Origin: Ilyomonas limi
Lineage (GTDB): Bacteria; Bacteroidota; Bacteroidia; Chitinophagales; Chitinophagaceae
Reading direction: 5' to 3'
NCBI RefSeq assembly: GCF_005233845.1
Contig: NZ_SZQL01000002.1
Location: forward strand, 124,001-188,000
Length of the DNA: 64,000 nt
Positions 26,246-35,191 of this stretch are shown one piece after another. Below the pieces are notes generated by a model that was not told the origin of the DNA, ran no database searches, and saw nothing but the letters and a program-made list of their open reading frames with translations. The translations under genes were made by a program, and so were the position numbers. How positions within the stretch are numbered: the first letter of the stretch is position 1; each line of letters begins with the position of its first letter.

Positions 26246-26866
26246 ATGAAAACAAGAAACTTAGCGCTTATTGTTATTCTTGCTTTGGTAGTGCTGGTGG
26301 GTGGATGTGTAGGTTGCGGTGCAGTCTCCTTTCAGAAAAGAGGCGTAGCCCTGGACGAAAATGTGAAAGCCAAGTTTGCCAATGTACAAAGCGAATATCA
26401 GCGCCGCAGCGACCTGATACCCAACCTGGTAAGCACCGTAAAAGGCGAAGCTAACTTTGAACAAAGTACGCTGGAAAATGTGATTAAAGCGAGAGCTTCG
26501 GCTACGCAGGTAAGAGTAGATCCCAATGATCTTACTCCCGAAAAATTAGAGCAGTTTCAGCAGGCGCAAGGGCAGTTGTCGCAAGCTTTGGGCAGATTGC
26601 TGGTAGTAACAGAAAATTATCCCAACCTGCGCGCCAATGATGCCTTCCGCGGTTTGCAAGCGCAGTTGGAAGGTACCGAAAACCGGATAAAGGTAGCACG
26701 CAACGATTTTAATACAGCCGTGCAGGAGTACAATACTGCTATCCGTACTTTTCCTAACAATTTTTACGCTGGCTGGTTTGGCTTTACGCCCAAGCAACCT
26801 TTCCAGGCCGATCCGGGTGCAGAGCGGGCTCCTACCGTAAACTTCGATACCAATAACAGCAAATAA
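26246..26866 (+). CDS. LemA family protein
   Basis: The 206-residue protein has an N-terminal hydrophobic segment (LALIVILALVVLVGGCVGCG) and a long helical LemA domain beginning VQSEYQRRSDLIPNLVSTVKG, with NFEQSTLENVIKARASATQV and RLLVVTENYPNLRANDAFRGLQ. The mature part is predicted to lie outside the cytoplasmic membrane; a Cys after the hydrophobic segment could be lipidated. The function of LemA proteins is unknown. It is followed after 12 bases by one TPM-domain gene and then by a second, the common LemA-TPM cluster of Bacteroidota. Confidence 0.93.
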   Translation: MKTRNLALIVILALVVLVGGCVGCGAVSFQKRGVALDENVKAKFANVQSEYQRRSDLIPNLVSTVKGEANFEQSTLENVIKARASATQVRVDPNDLTPEKLEQFQQAQGQLSQALGRLLVVTENYPNLRANDAFRGLQAQLEGTENRIKVARNDFNTAVQEYNTAIRTFPNNFYAGWFGFTPKQPFQADPGAERAPTVNFDTNNSK

Positions 26867-26878
26867 ATTGTTATAATC

Positions 26879-27337
26879 ATGCTGTTTCCATGGCAAAAGC
26901 CGAAAACATTTTTTACCGAAGAGCAAAAGCAACGAATTGTGCAGGCTGTGCAGCAAGCCGAGCGGCAAACCAGCGGCGAGGTACGCGTGTATGTAGAAAG
27001 CAAGTGCCGCTTTGTAGATGCCCTGGATCGGGCAGCGGAAATATTTTTCCAGTTGCAAATGGATAAAACAACCTTGCATAATGGCGTGCTGGTGTACGTT
27101 GCGGTAGATGACAAGCAAGTAGCAGTGTATGCCGATGAAGGTATTCATGCCAAAGCCGGGAGGCAATATTGGCTTGGTACTGTAGCTGCCATGCTACAAC
27201 ACTTCAGGCAAGAGCATGTTGCAGAGGGAATTTGCAGTGCGGTATTAAAGATTGGTGAAGCGTTAGTACATCATTTTCCTTACGATGCAACAACCGATAA
27301 AAATGAGCTGCCCGATAATATCGTTTTTGGCAAATGA
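26879..27337 (+). CDS. Small TPM-domain protein
   Basis: The 152-residue product lacks a signal peptide and starts MLFPWQKPKTFFTEEQKQRI. Its TPM-domain pattern, IVQAVQQAERQTSGEVRVYVES followed by NGVLVYVAVDDKQVAVYADEGI, matches the family sometimes annotated as putative phosphatase. It is smaller than the secreted TPM protein downstream. It starts 12 bases after lemA and is probably co-transcribed with it. The function is unknown; TPM proteins often accompany LemA. Confidence 0.85.
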   Translation: MLFPWQKPKTFFTEEQKQRIVQAVQQAERQTSGEVRVYVESKCRFVDALDRAAEIFFQLQMDKTTLHNGVLVYVAVDDKQVAVYADEGIHAKAGRQYWLGTVAAMLQHFRQEHVAEGICSAVLKIGEALVHHFPYDATTDKNELPDNIVFGK

Positions 27338-27512
27338 TTTTCTCACCGCGGAGAGCAGAGGAGATGAGGTTCCGTAGAGAAGATGCAAATAGAATACTCA
27401 TTCCAGGAAGAATGAACCTCTACATAAAAATTTCCGAAACCTCCATTTACTCCTGTTCTTTGCGGTAAAAAGAGGTGAAAAATCACTCCATAATATAAAA
27501 CCACTCGCTACG

Positions 27513-28343
27513 TTGAAAAGCAGCAACAGCATAAAATATCTTTTTCTCCTTTCCGCCATGCTCGTCATGAGTATTGCGGTATTTAGTCAGAATATTCCTA
27601 TACCACCAAGGCCAAATCCGCCACGGCTGGTAAACGATCTTGCGGGCACGTTGCTACCGGAGCAGGAAGATGCACTGGAAAGAAAACTGGTAGCACTGGA
27701 CGACAGCACCAGCAACCAGATAGCCATTGTACTGATAAAAACATTAAACGATTACCCCATAGAAGATTATGCAGTAAAGCTGTTTAGAAGCTGGGGCATT
27801 GGCAATAAAACAACCAATAACGGCGTGCTCATTGTAGCGGCTATCGAAGACCATAAAGTGCGCATAGAAGTTGGCTATGGGCTGGAAGGTGCTATTCCGG
27901 ATATAACAGCTAATAGTATTATTGAAAACGATATTATACCCAATTTTAGAGAGGGCAATTATTTCCGCGGGCTGAACGTTGCCACGGACGATTTAAGCAA
28001 AGCGGCTGCGGGTGAATACCATACGGCAAGAGAAAGAAAGAGTAACGATAATGGCGGCGGAGGCGGCGGCTCCATTTTAGGAGTCATTATTATTATCGTT
28101 ATTGTGCTATTCTTAATACGCGGCGGAGGTCGTGGCGGCCGCGGTGGAGGAATGATCAGCCGCAGAGGATATGGTGGTTTGGGGCCACTGTTCTGGGCAA
28201 GCATGCTGGGTAGCAGCAACCGCGGTTGGGGCGGTGGCGGCGGTGGTTTTGGAGGAGGCGGCGGCTTCGGCGGTGGCGGTGGAGGATTTGGTGGTTTTGG
28301 TGGTGGCAGCAGTGGTGGCGGTGGCGCGAGTGGTAGTTGGTAA
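27513..28343 (+). CDS. Secreted TPM-domain protein with Gly-rich tail
   Basis: The 276-residue protein begins at a TTG codon (27513), which gives a full signal peptide ending AVFSQ; the first ATG in frame (27558) would truncate it. A TPM domain spans about residues 38-165 (LVNDLAGTLLPEQEDALERK, DYAVKLFRSWGIGNKTTNNG, EVGYGLEGAIPD). One TM helix (ILGVIIIIVIVLFLI, about 190-204) follows. The C-terminus is an almost pure Gly run with Phe/Ser/Trp ending in GASGSW. This is the usual form of YgcG-like TPM proteins. It is anchored in the membrane with the TPM domain outside. It closes the lemA cluster. Confidence 0.88.
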   Translation: MKSSNSIKYLFLLSAMLVMSIAVFSQNIPIPPRPNPPRLVNDLAGTLLPEQEDALERKLVALDDSTSNQIAIVLIKTLNDYPIEDYAVKLFRSWGIGNKTTNNGVLIVAAIEDHKVRIEVGYGLEGAIPDITANSIIENDIIPNFREGNYFRGLNVATDDLSKAAAGEYHTARERKSNDNGGGGGGSILGVIIIIVIVLFLIRGGGRGGRGGGMISRRGYGGLGPLFWASMLGSSNRGWGGGGGGFGGGGGFGGGGGGFGGFGGGSSGGGGASGSW

Positions 28344-28355
28344 AATTATCTTAGT

Positions 28356-28388
28356 AAAGCGGCTTATAAATTATTAAGCCGCTTTTTT
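28356..28388 (+). terminator. Terminator of the lemA-TPM cluster
   Basis: AAAGCGGCTTA (28356-28366) / TAAGCCGCTTT (28375-28385), 11-bp stem and T6 tract. Confidence 0.92.
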
Positions 28389-28607
28389 ATTGTGATACAT
28401 AAAAAACAGAACATTGTAATTGCCTGTGCTTCAATTGCTGTGATGCCAACGGCGGCACAGCTACACTTTTGGCCCCGTGTTTGTTTTTATAAAGTAAAAA
28501 TGAAAAAGGTAGGCTATGAATTCAGATAATTATTCCTTTCAAAACTTGTTTGTAGATGTATTGGTAATTGCAACACTGCTGATGGCTTTCATGTAAAACA
28601 AAACGTT

Positions 28608-29786
28608 TTAATACCATACGTAACCCGATGCATTTTTATCATTGCTCCCCACAATGCTGCGGCTACCCTTTCCACTCCACATCAATAAAGAAGTTGTAAC
28701 ATACATTTGAGAAAGTTGTATTGCTTCTTTGTAGGTCAAATTGCTGCCAGCGCAAAGCACAAGTGCATTTTCCTGAGCAGGAACTGTAATTTCCCTTACA
28801 TCATTCACCAAACGTATAGCAGTTTCCGGGTGATTTTTCTTAATAATTTTTATTGCCGTTTCAGTTTGTAAAGTACTTCCTGTGAGATAGACTTTTTGAA
28901 AAACAATAGGATTGTTTTTAGTACTTTTTTTATAAAATGGCAAAGCTAAAGCTGCTACCATTTGTCGCAATAAAATGCCGGTGTACAAGCCTTTATTTAC
29001 CAGCCATGCGCCTGCTCCACCATGATGTTTCTTTACAAATAAGCGCATGGCTTCGTAAAACATACGCACATAACGCAGGCTGCCCTTTTTTGTACTTTCT
29101 CCCTTGAAATGTACAACGGTAATATCACCCAAATAATAATTTTTGTAGCCTCCCTTTTGAATGCGATAGCTTAAATCAATATCTTCGGCATACATAAAAA
29201 ATTGGTCATCAAAGCCACCAACAGTATACAATACACTTTCTCTTACCATCATAAAAGCGCCGGCTAATACATCCACTTCATGTACCGCATTCTGAGGTAA
29301 AAAGCCCAGAGCATATCTATTGAATATTTTTGATTTTGGGAATAAAGCAGCTAACCCGGTAAGCTTATAAAAAGATACCCAGGGTGAAGGAAATGCACGT
29401 TTGCTTTCCGGTAAAAATGTACCAGAACCATCAATCATGCGCACGCCCACGGCACCGGCATTTGTATGCTTTGCAAAGAAATGAATACATTGCTGCAATG
29501 TATCTTCAGCCAGTATAGTGTCTGGATTTAGAAATAAAATGAACTCGCCTTTTGCAAGTTTTAGTGCTTTATTGTTCGCTTTGGCAAAGCCTTCGTTTAG
29601 CTTATTTTGGATGAATATAACACGAGGAAAATAAGGTTGCAAATATTCAATGCTGCCATCTGCAGAGCAATTATCAACTACTATTATTTCTGCTTCCATA
29701 TTTGCAAGAGCAGCCTGCACCGAACAAAGACACTGCTCCAAAAAATACTTTACATTGTAGTTGACAATAATGACAGATAGCAGCAC
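28608..29786 (-). CDS. Family 2 glycosyltransferase with an extra C-terminal domain
   Basis: The 392-residue protein has a GT2 domain over about residues 1-240: LLSVIIVNYNVKYFLEQCL, IIVVDNCSADGSIEYL, LFLNPDTILAED (metal-binding region) and FMYAEDIDLSYRIQKGGY. It continues with an amphipathic stretch (GILLRQMVAALALPFYKK) and about 110 residues of alpha/beta sequence (NNPIVFQKVYLTGSTLQTET...) that I do not recognise. The first part resembles rhamnosyl/mannosyl transferases of surface glycans. It starts 9 bases from the fabG stop and is probably co-transcribed behind fabG. Confidence 0.9.
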   Translation of the reverse strand: MLLSVIIVNYNVKYFLEQCLCSVQAALANMEAEIIVVDNCSADGSIEYLQPYFPRVIFIQNKLNEGFAKANNKALKLAKGEFILFLNPDTILAEDTLQQCIHFFAKHTNAGAVGVRMIDGSGTFLPESKRAFPSPWVSFYKLTGLAALFPKSKIFNRYALGFLPQNAVHEVDVLAGAFMMVRESVLYTVGGFDDQFFMYAEDIDLSYRIQKGGYKNYYLGDITVVHFKGESTKKGSLRYVRMFYEAMRLFVKKHHGGAGAWLVNKGLYTGILLRQMVAALALPFYKKSTKNNPIVFQKVYLTGSTLQTETAIKIIKKNHPETAIRLVNDVREITVPAQENALVLCAGSNLTYKEAIQLSQMYVTTSLLMWSGKGSRSIVGSNDKNASGYVWY

Positions 29787-29795
29787 AGTATGGCA

Positions 29796-30554
29796 TTAAA
29801 TATTTAATCCGCCGCAAACACTGAGTACCTGCCCGGTAATATAACTGCTCATGTTTGATGCAAGAAACAACGTAGCGTCTGCAATTTCTTCTGCTCTGCC
29901 AAACCTGCCCAGTGGTATTTTTTTCAGAAATTCATCTGCGCCGCTACCTTCTTTTAAATAATGCGTCATATCGGTTTCTACAAAACCGGGCGCAATAGCA
30001 TTGCAGCGGATGTTGCGGCTGCCTAGCTCTAATGCAATGGATTTTGTAAAGCCAATAATCCCCGCTTTACTGGCAGCATAACTGCTTTGCCCTGCATTGC
30101 CGCGAACGCCAACAATAGAACTCATGTTAATAATGCTGCCGGCTTTGGCTTTCATCATCGGGCGAATGACCTGCTTAGTCATATTAAATACACTTTTGAG
30201 ATTGGTATTCATCACATCATCCCACTGCTCGGGTGAGAGGCGCAGTAAGAGATTGTCTTTGCTGATGCCTGCATTGTTTACACATACATCTACCGTTCCA
30301 AAGGTTTTTACCACATCGCCCACAAAGGCTTCACAGGCAGCAAAATCGCCGGCGTTGCTCTGATAGCTTTTGGCCTGTACGCCCATGCCGGTTAGCTTTT
30401 GCTCCAAAGCAGCAGCTTTTTCTGCACTGCTGTTGCTAACATAGGTAAATGCAATGTGCGCACCGTTTTCGGCAAGTTTAATTGCAATTGCTTCGCCAAT
30501 GCCACGGGCTGCGCCGGTAACAATACAAACTTTATCTTTTAATAGCATAGACAA
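29796..30554 (-). CDS. fabG: 3-oxoacyl-[acyl-carrier-protein] reductase
   Basis: It reduces beta-ketoacyl-ACP with NADPH in fatty acid elongation. The 252-residue short-chain dehydrogenase has the cofactor motif VTGAARGIG, the NNAG motif (VNNAGISKDNLLLRL), the catalytic Ser in NMSSIVG, YAASK with Tyr and Lys, and IAPGFVETDM. Alternative starts at codon 1 or 3 differ by two residues. FabG cannot always be told from other SDR reductases by sequence; the strong match to the FabG-specific segments makes this likely. It is not linked to other fab genes here; a glycosyltransferase gene follows. Confidence 0.92.
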   Translation of the reverse strand: MSMLLKDKVCIVTGAARGIGEAIAIKLAENGAHIAFTYVSNSSAEKAAALEQKLTGMGVQAKSYQSNAGDFAACEAFVGDVVKTFGTVDVCVNNAGISKDNLLLRLSPEQWDDVMNTNLKSVFNMTKQVIRPMMKAKAGSIINMSSIVGVRGNAGQSSYAASKAGIIGFTKSIALELGSRNIRCNAIAPGFVETDMTHYLKEGSGADEFLKKIPLGRFGRAEEIADATLFLASNMSSYITGQVLSVCGGLNI

Positions 30555-30624
30555 TCTATTTTGGTGATATGTTGAATATGGAATGTATGAATTAAAATAT
30601 AACGCTGTGAACTAATGTATGTGG

Positions 30625-30676
30625 AACCTGTCATAACGCTGACAAGGTTTGAAACCTGTCAGCGTTATGACAGGTT
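30625..30676. repeat. 52-bp palindromic repeat (TAACGCTGACAGG family), copy 1
   Basis: Near-perfect palindrome with 25-bp arms and one bulged A: AACCTGTCATAACGCTGACA at the left and its complement ending at 30676. The core matches 49668-49704. Without a T-run it is not an ordinary terminator, though it lies between fabG and ftsE. Confidence 0.8.
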
Positions 30677-30754
30677 AGCCTTAAACTTGCAATCTAACCT
30701 GCCAGGTCATCAACCTCATAGCAGTACAGCACCCCACGCTGTAAAAAGAGATAA

Positions 30755-31447
30755 TTACGCTTCTATTGCGGTAGTAGCACTATCCAGCACCTTGCCACGC
30801 TCGGTAGTGAGTGTGCGCGAAGGATAATTTTTAATAACCATAAAATCGTGCGTTGCCATAATGATGGACGTACCGTAATCTTTAACAATGCGGAACAGCA
30901 GTTGCATAATTTCGTCACTGGTTTCGGGGTCCAGATTGCCGGTTGGTTCATCTGCCAAAATAAGTTTGGGCGAATTGAGCAAAGCACGCGCAATATCCAC
31001 ACGTTGCTGCTCGCCACCGCTTATTTCAAAAGGCATTTTAAAGCCTTTGCTTTTAAGCCCCACTTTATCCAGTACATCATTTATTTTTTCTTCCATCAGG
31101 CGCTTGTCAGTCCAGCCGGTTGCCTGCAGTACAAACTTCAGGTTTTCATATATATTCCGGTCAGTAAGCAGTTGAAAATCCTGAAACACCACGCCTAAAT
31201 TGCGGCGCAAAAAGGGTACTTTTTTCCAGTTCATTCCCTTCAGGTCAAAACCTACCACATTACCCGTACCTTCTTTAAGAGGCAACTCGCCATATAACGT
31301 TTTCAGCAGGCTGCTCTTGCCCGAACCGGTTTTTCCAATAAGATACACAAACTCACCGCGGGATATAGTAAAATTAACATTCTCCAGTACGAGGTTTTCG
31401 CCCTGATATATATTGGCATTATTAATAGCAACTACAGTTTCGGACAT
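30755..31447 (-). CDS. ftsE: Cell division ATP-binding protein FtsE
   Basis: An ABC ATPase that with the membrane protein FtsX activates peptidoglycan hydrolases at the septum. The 230-residue product has Walker A (GKTGSGKSS), a Q-loop (VFQDFQLL), the signature EISGGEQQR, Walker B ([13 protein letters not shown]) and the H-loop (ATHDF). FtsE features include a short length and N-terminal [13 protein letters not shown]. ftsX is not adjacent, which is common in Bacteroidota. LolD-like transport ATPases are close relatives, so the FtsE name is likely, not certain. Confidence 0.85.
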   Translation of the reverse strand: MSETVVAINNANIYQGENLVLENVNFTISRGEFVYLIGKTGSGKSSLLKTLYGELPLKEGTGNVVGFDLKGMNWKKVPFLRRNLGVVFQDFQLLTDRNIYENLKFVLQATGWTDKRLMEEKINDVLDKVGLKSKGFKMPFEISGGEQQRVDIARALLNSPKLILADEPTGNLDPETSDEIMQLLFRIVKDYGTSIIMATHDFMVIKNYPSRTLTTERGKVLDSATTAIEA

Positions 31448-31548
31448 AACAAAAAATCCAGTTTCGGCGAAGGTAAAGAATTGAAATTTTTATCCATTAT
31501 AAAAATAGCTATTACACAACTTTAGAAAATATTTAGAGTACGCACGCC

Positions 31549-31578
31549 GTCATTGCGAGCGGTAGCGAGGTAATCTGT
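31549..31578 (+). repeat. GTCATTGCGAGC repeat, copy 1
   Basis: Shares GTCATTGCGAGC, AGCGA and AATCTGT with 49503-49532 and its inverse at 49636-49665; more diverged than those two. Confidence 0.65.
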
Positions 31579-31699
31579 AAATAGCAATAAACCATAATCA
31601 ATAGTTTAATAGGAACATTATAAAAAGTGTTCAATATCGCTGGCATATTTTGATTTTACTACAATTCATAGGTTGCCTTATTGTGTTCGCAACCGCAGA

Positions 31700-31734
31700 T
31701 AACGTTGGCAGGGTTTAAACCCCAATCAGCGTTA
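31700..31734. repeat. Palindromic repeat (TAACGCTGACAGG family), decayed copy 2
   Basis: TAACGTTGGCAGGGTTT followed by AAACCCCAATCAGCGTTA. The arms no longer match fully. Confidence 0.6.
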
Positions 31735-31783
31735 ATGCCCCGAATGCAATATTTTTGCACACTTCATCAGCTATATTAAGAGC

Positions 31784-32056
31784 ATGAAAGCAACACAGGC
31801 GAGTTTAGATAGATTATCGGCTATTGTGCACGAGGCAGATTATTTGATGCGCTACGAGCGTGGCACTTTCCAAAGCGGCTGGTGCCTGCTGGAGCAAAAA
31901 CGTATTATTGTGCTTAATAAGTTTTTGGATACCGAAGGGCGCGTTAATACTTTGCTGGAACTAATACCGCAGTTGCCCATTAATGTTGATAAACTCACGC
32001 ACGAATCGCAAAAGCTGTATGAAGAAGTAAAGAAAGAAGCAGCACATAAAGCATAG
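31784..32056 (+). CDS. Small hypothetical protein
   Basis: This 90-residue helical protein (MKATQASLDRLSAIVHEADY, ERGTFQSGWCLLEQKRIIVL, then an acidic/Lys-rich C-terminal helix) is not assigned to a family. The segment WCLLEQKRIIVLNKFLDTEGR is probably the structural core. It has no signal peptide or membrane segment. It precedes an MBL-fold hydrolase gene in the same direction with a 40-base gap, so the two may be co-transcribed. Short ordered proteins of this kind are common in Bacteroidota genomes. Confidence 0.7.
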   Translation: MKATQASLDRLSAIVHEADYLMRYERGTFQSGWCLLEQKRIIVLNKFLDTEGRVNTLLELIPQLPINVDKLTHESQKLYEEVKKEAAHKA

Positions 32057-32096
32057 TGCATTATTTTACATCCTTAAAATTGATAGTTTAAATTTT

Positions 32097-32870
32097 TTGT
32101 TTCCACCACTTACTATAACATTTCTCGGCACCGGCACCAGCACCGGCATTCCTATGATTGGCTGCCACTGCGAAGTGTGCACATCTAAAGATGAAAAAGA
32201 TAAACGCCTGCGCAGCAGCATTTTAATACAATCGCCAACTACTACCATTGTGGTGGATACTACGCCCGATTTCAGGCAACAAATGCTGCGCATTGGCAAC
32301 AACAAATTAGATGCGGTGTTGTTTACGCATCCGCACAAAGACCATATTGCAGGACTGGATGATGTGCGACCTTACAATTTTTTTTCGGGTCTTGCGATAG
32401 ATGTATATGCCAATGCATTAACTGCCGAAGCATTGAAGAAAGAGTTTGCATATGTGTTTGCTGAGTATAAATACCCGGGTATTCCCGATATTCATTTGCA
32501 TATTATTAATGAGCAACCATTTACGATTGGCGATATACCGGTAACACCTATTACTGTGTGGCATCACAAAATGATTGTATATGGATTTCGCTTTGGCAAT
32601 TTTACCTACATCACCGATGCCAATAAAATAGAAAGCGACCAAAAAGAATTGATAAAAGGATCTGAAATATTGGTAGTAAATGCGTTGCGCAACGAAGAAC
32701 ATATTTCGCACTTTACCCTGAGCGAAGCTATTGCATTGGTAGAAGAATTGAATATTCCCCGCGCTTATTTTACACATATCAGTCATCAATTAGGAAAACA
32801 TGAAGAAGTGAGTGATATATTACCAAAAAACATATCTTTAGCATACGATAACCTGGTTATTCAGGCCTGA
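32097..32870 (+). CDS. MBL-fold hydrolase (PhnP-like)
   Basis: The 257-residue protein begins at TTG (32097): FPPLTITFLGTGTSTGIPMI. It has the motif HPHKDHIAGLDDVRPYN, a Cys-rich GCHCEVC segment near residue 24 and IVVDTTPDFRQQ. These match the PhnP branch of the beta-lactamase fold, a cyclic-phosphate phosphodiesterase family in which many members do not function in phosphonate use. TTG is the only start that gives the complete LGTGTSTG motif. It precedes the helix-hairpin-helix gene by 19 bases. Confidence 0.88.
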   Translation: MFPPLTITFLGTGTSTGIPMIGCHCEVCTSKDEKDKRLRSSILIQSPTTTIVVDTTPDFRQQMLRIGNNKLDAVLFTHPHKDHIAGLDDVRPYNFFSGLAIDVYANALTAEALKKEFAYVFAEYKYPGIPDIHLHIINEQPFTIGDIPVTPITVWHHKMIVYGFRFGNFTYITDANKIESDQKELIKGSEILVVNALRNEEHISHFTLSEAIALVEELNIPRAYFTHISHQLGKHEEVSDILPKNISLAYDNLVIQA

Positions 32871-32889
32871 ACTCAAAACCAAAACTGCT

Positions 32890-33816
32890 ATGCGCACAGA
32901 CTGGAAAGCTTACCTGGCTTTCTCTAAAAGAGATAGAAATGTCGCTATTATACTGTTACTTCTGATTGTATTAATTATTATTAGTGTTTTCTACTATCAT
33001 CCTTCCGGCAATCAGCCGTTGGTTATAATTACTACATTAGATCAGGAGTTGGCAAAGCAAAAAATAGATACAACATCTAATGCTGATGAACAAATAGCTT
33101 ACGTTCCTTCAGAAGGAAGCGAAGTAATAAACATCAGAGCCGGTGAACTTTTTCAATTTGACCCCAACACTTTGACAGCAGCAGGCTTTAAGCAACTTGG
33201 TTTGCAGGATAAAATCATTCATACTATCATCAATTACCGCGGTAAAGGCGGGCATTTTTGGAAGCCGGAGGATGTAAGAAAAATATATGGCTTGCAAAAA
33301 GAAGACGCAGACCGCCTGATTCCATACATACATATTGCCGGCTTGCAACCAACATTTACCCAAAAAGATAAAGCGCAAACAAACTATCCTAATCCTAAGC
33401 CGGCTGTTATAGAAATAAATACCGCTCCAATAGAACAGTGGAAAGCGTTGCCTGCTATTGGCGATGCACTGGCAAACCGCATTGTAAAATTTAGGGATAA
33501 AATAGGCGGCTTTACATCTGTTGCACAAGTAAAGCAAACCTATGGTTTGTCAGATTCTGCCTTTCGGGTAATCGAGCCGTATTTACAGATGGCCTCTGCT
33601 CCGCAAAAGAATATTCCGCCCGAAAAGATTAATATTAATACCGCTTCTCTTAATCAGTTTAAAAGCAATTCACACATCCCGGAGGAAATAGCACAGGCGA
33701 TTATTATTTACCGCTCGCAACACGGCAATTTCTCTTCAATAGAAGATATCAAAAAGATTGTATTTATTAATGATGAAATATACACACAAGTAGCGCCTTA
33801 TTTAACTATTGAATAA
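32890..33816 (+). CDS. Helix-hairpin-helix protein with N-terminal TM segment (ComEA-like)
   Basis: The 308-residue protein has an N-terminal TM segment (VAIILLLLIVLIIISVFYY) and three HhH repeats: FDPNTLTAAGFKQLGLQDKI, INTAPIEQWKALPAIGDALA and ININTASLNQFKSNSHIPEE. Each repeat binds DNA non-specifically in the ComEA family. Topology places the HhH part outside the cytoplasmic membrane, as in DNA-uptake receptors. No other competence gene is in the window, so a role in DNA uptake is inferred from the family only. It is co-directional with the upstream PhnP-like gene. Confidence 0.88.
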   Translation: MRTDWKAYLAFSKRDRNVAIILLLLIVLIIISVFYYHPSGNQPLVIITTLDQELAKQKIDTTSNADEQIAYVPSEGSEVINIRAGELFQFDPNTLTAAGFKQLGLQDKIIHTIINYRGKGGHFWKPEDVRKIYGLQKEDADRLIPYIHIAGLQPTFTQKDKAQTNYPNPKPAVIEINTAPIEQWKALPAIGDALANRIVKFRDKIGGFTSVAQVKQTYGLSDSAFRVIEPYLQMASAPQKNIPPEKININTASLNQFKSNSHIPEEIAQAIIIYRSQHGNFSSIEDIKKIVFINDEIYTQVAPYLTIE

Positions 33817-33861
33817 TTAAAGTCATTTACCAAAAGATTTTTATAAAATGATTTATATATT

Positions 33862-33892
33862 TTTAATACATACAAAACTTCCATTAATTTTG
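33862..33892 (+). promoter_or_regulatory. Promoter of the acyl-CoA dehydrogenase gene
   Basis: TTTA (33862-33865), 19 bases, TAATTTTG (33885-33892): the same element pair as at gapA. Predicted transcription start about 33899. Confidence 0.65.
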
Positions 33893-33895
33893 CAA

Positions 33896-33911
33896 ACTAA
33901 CATTAGTTAGT
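33896..33911 (+). promoter_or_regulatory. Inverted repeat across the predicted transcription start
   Basis: ACTAAC (33896-33901) and GTTAGT (33906-33911) flank ATTA, directly before the ATG. The position suits a repressor site, but it is short. Confidence 0.35.
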
Positions 33912-35054
33912 ATGAATTTCGTTACCGAAGAAATAACACAGCAGATAGGAGAAGCTACCCGCGAATTTACTGAGCGATACATTAAGCCGCATGTAATGGA
34001 ATGGGATGAAAGTCAGACCTTTCCAAAAGAAGTGCTGCAAGAGATGGGCAGGTTGGGCATCATGGGCGTGCTGGTGCCCGAAGAATATGGCGGCGCCGGA
34101 CTGAGCTATTTTGAGTACAAAGTAGTAATAGAAGAAATAGCCAAAGTGTGTGGCTCTATAGGCTTGAGCGTGGCAGCACATAATTCTCTTTGTACCAATC
34201 ATGTTCTCACCTTTGGTAATGAAGAACAGAAATACAGATACCTGCCCCGGCTGGCATCCGGCGAATGGATTGGTGCCTGGGGCTTAACAGAACCCAATAC
34301 CGGCAGTGATGCCGGCAACATGAAATGTACCGCTGTGCAGGACGGCGATGAATGGATTATCAACGGTACTAAAAATTGGATTACGCATGGCAAAAGCGGT
34401 GATGTAGCAGTAGTCATCACCCGCACCGGCGAGCCGCGCACCAAAAATAACAGCACAGCCTTTATTGTAGAGCGGGGTACGCCAGGTTTTTATGGTGGAA
34501 AAAAAGAAAATAAACTGGGTATGCGCGCCAGCGAAACTGCCGAGATGATCTTTGATAACTGCCGCATACCTGCCGAAAATATGCTGGGCGAAGTAGGCGA
34601 CGGCTTTCACCAGGCAATGAAAATACTGGATGGTGGCAGAATATCTATTGCTTCCTTGTCGCTGGGTATTGCCAAGGGTGCATATGAAGCAGCATTGCAA
34701 TACGCCAAAGAACGCCACCAGTTTGATAAACCAATTGCTTCTTTCCAGGGCATCAGTTTTAAGCTGGCTGATATGGCCACAGAGATAGAAGCTGCAGATT
34801 TGCTTACGCAAAAAGCTTGTCATCTCAAAGTGATGGGTGAAAATGTAACGCAACAGGCAGCTATGGCAAAATACTATGCAAGTGAAGTGGCGGTAAAAGT
34901 AGCTAATGATGCAGTACAGATTTTTGGCGGTTATGGCTATACCAAAGATTTTCCGGTAGAAAAATATTATAGAGATGCCAAGCTGTGCACGATTGGCGAA
35001 GGCACTTCGGAGATACAAAAAATTGTAATTGCCCGCGAGGCTCTACGCGAATAA
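33912..35054 (+). CDS. Acyl-CoA dehydrogenase
   Basis: A flavoprotein that introduces the 2,3-double bond in acyl-CoA, using electron-transfer flavoprotein. The 380-residue product has the standard layout: helical N-domain ([24 protein letters not shown]), beta-domain ([30 protein letters not shown]) and C-domain ([29 protein letters not shown]). The GEGTSE motif holds the Glu of the catalytic base. Chain-length specificity cannot be read. It has its own promoter and terminator, so it is a single-gene unit, and no other beta-oxidation gene is nearby. Confidence 0.95.
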   Translation: MNFVTEEITQQIGEATREFTERYIKPHVMEWDESQTFPKEVLQEMGRLGIMGVLVPEEYGGAGLSYFEYKVVIEEIAKVCGSIGLSVAAHNSLCTNHVLTFGNEEQKYRYLPRLASGEWIGAWGLTEPNTGSDAGNMKCTAVQDGDEWIINGTKNWITHGKSGDVAVVITRTGEPRTKNNSTAFIVERGTPGFYGGKKENKLGMRASETAEMIFDNCRIPAENMLGEVGDGFHQAMKILDGGRISIASLSLGIAKGAYEAALQYAKERHQFDKPIASFQGISFKLADMATEIEAADLLTQKACHLKVMGENVTQQAAMAKYYASEVAVKVANDAVQIFGGYGYTKDFPVEKYYRDAKLCTIGEGTSEIQKIVIAREALRE

Positions 35055-35096
35055 AGGCCTCTAACGATTGAGTGGATTTTGATTGCTTGCTTACCC

Positions 35097-35130
35097 GCCC
35101 GCTTTTTTATAAGAGCGGGCTTTTGCTTTT
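35097..35130 (+). terminator. Terminator after the acyl-CoA dehydrogenase gene
   Basis: GCCCGCT (35097-35103) pairs with AGCGGGC (35114-35120) and TTTTGCTTTT follows; 10-nt loop. Confidence 0.75.
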
Positions 35131-35189
35131 GCCATAAAGGCACAAAGAGGCTTAAGAATATACTTCGTAATTTCGTGCCTTAGTGGCAA
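35131..35189. repeat. GTGCCTTAGTGGC repeat, inverted arms
   Basis: GCCATAAAGGCAC (35131-35143) is largely complementary to GTGCCTTAGTGGC (35175-35187). The segment 35169-35189 matches the complement of 63111-63131 at 20 of 21 bases. Confidence 0.65.
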
Positions 35190-35191
35190 AA

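Larger units (their letters stand above)
31448..31783. other. Gene-free gap with two repeat families
   Basis: No gene seen. It contains a GTCATTGCGAGC-type repeat (31549-31578) and a decayed palindrome of the TAACGCTGACAGG family (31700-31734). Confidence 0.5.

Noticed and set aside
28389-28607. Possible gene in the gap before the GT2 gene at 28.6 kb
   Set aside because: The short ATG frames are not supported by composition or a start signal.
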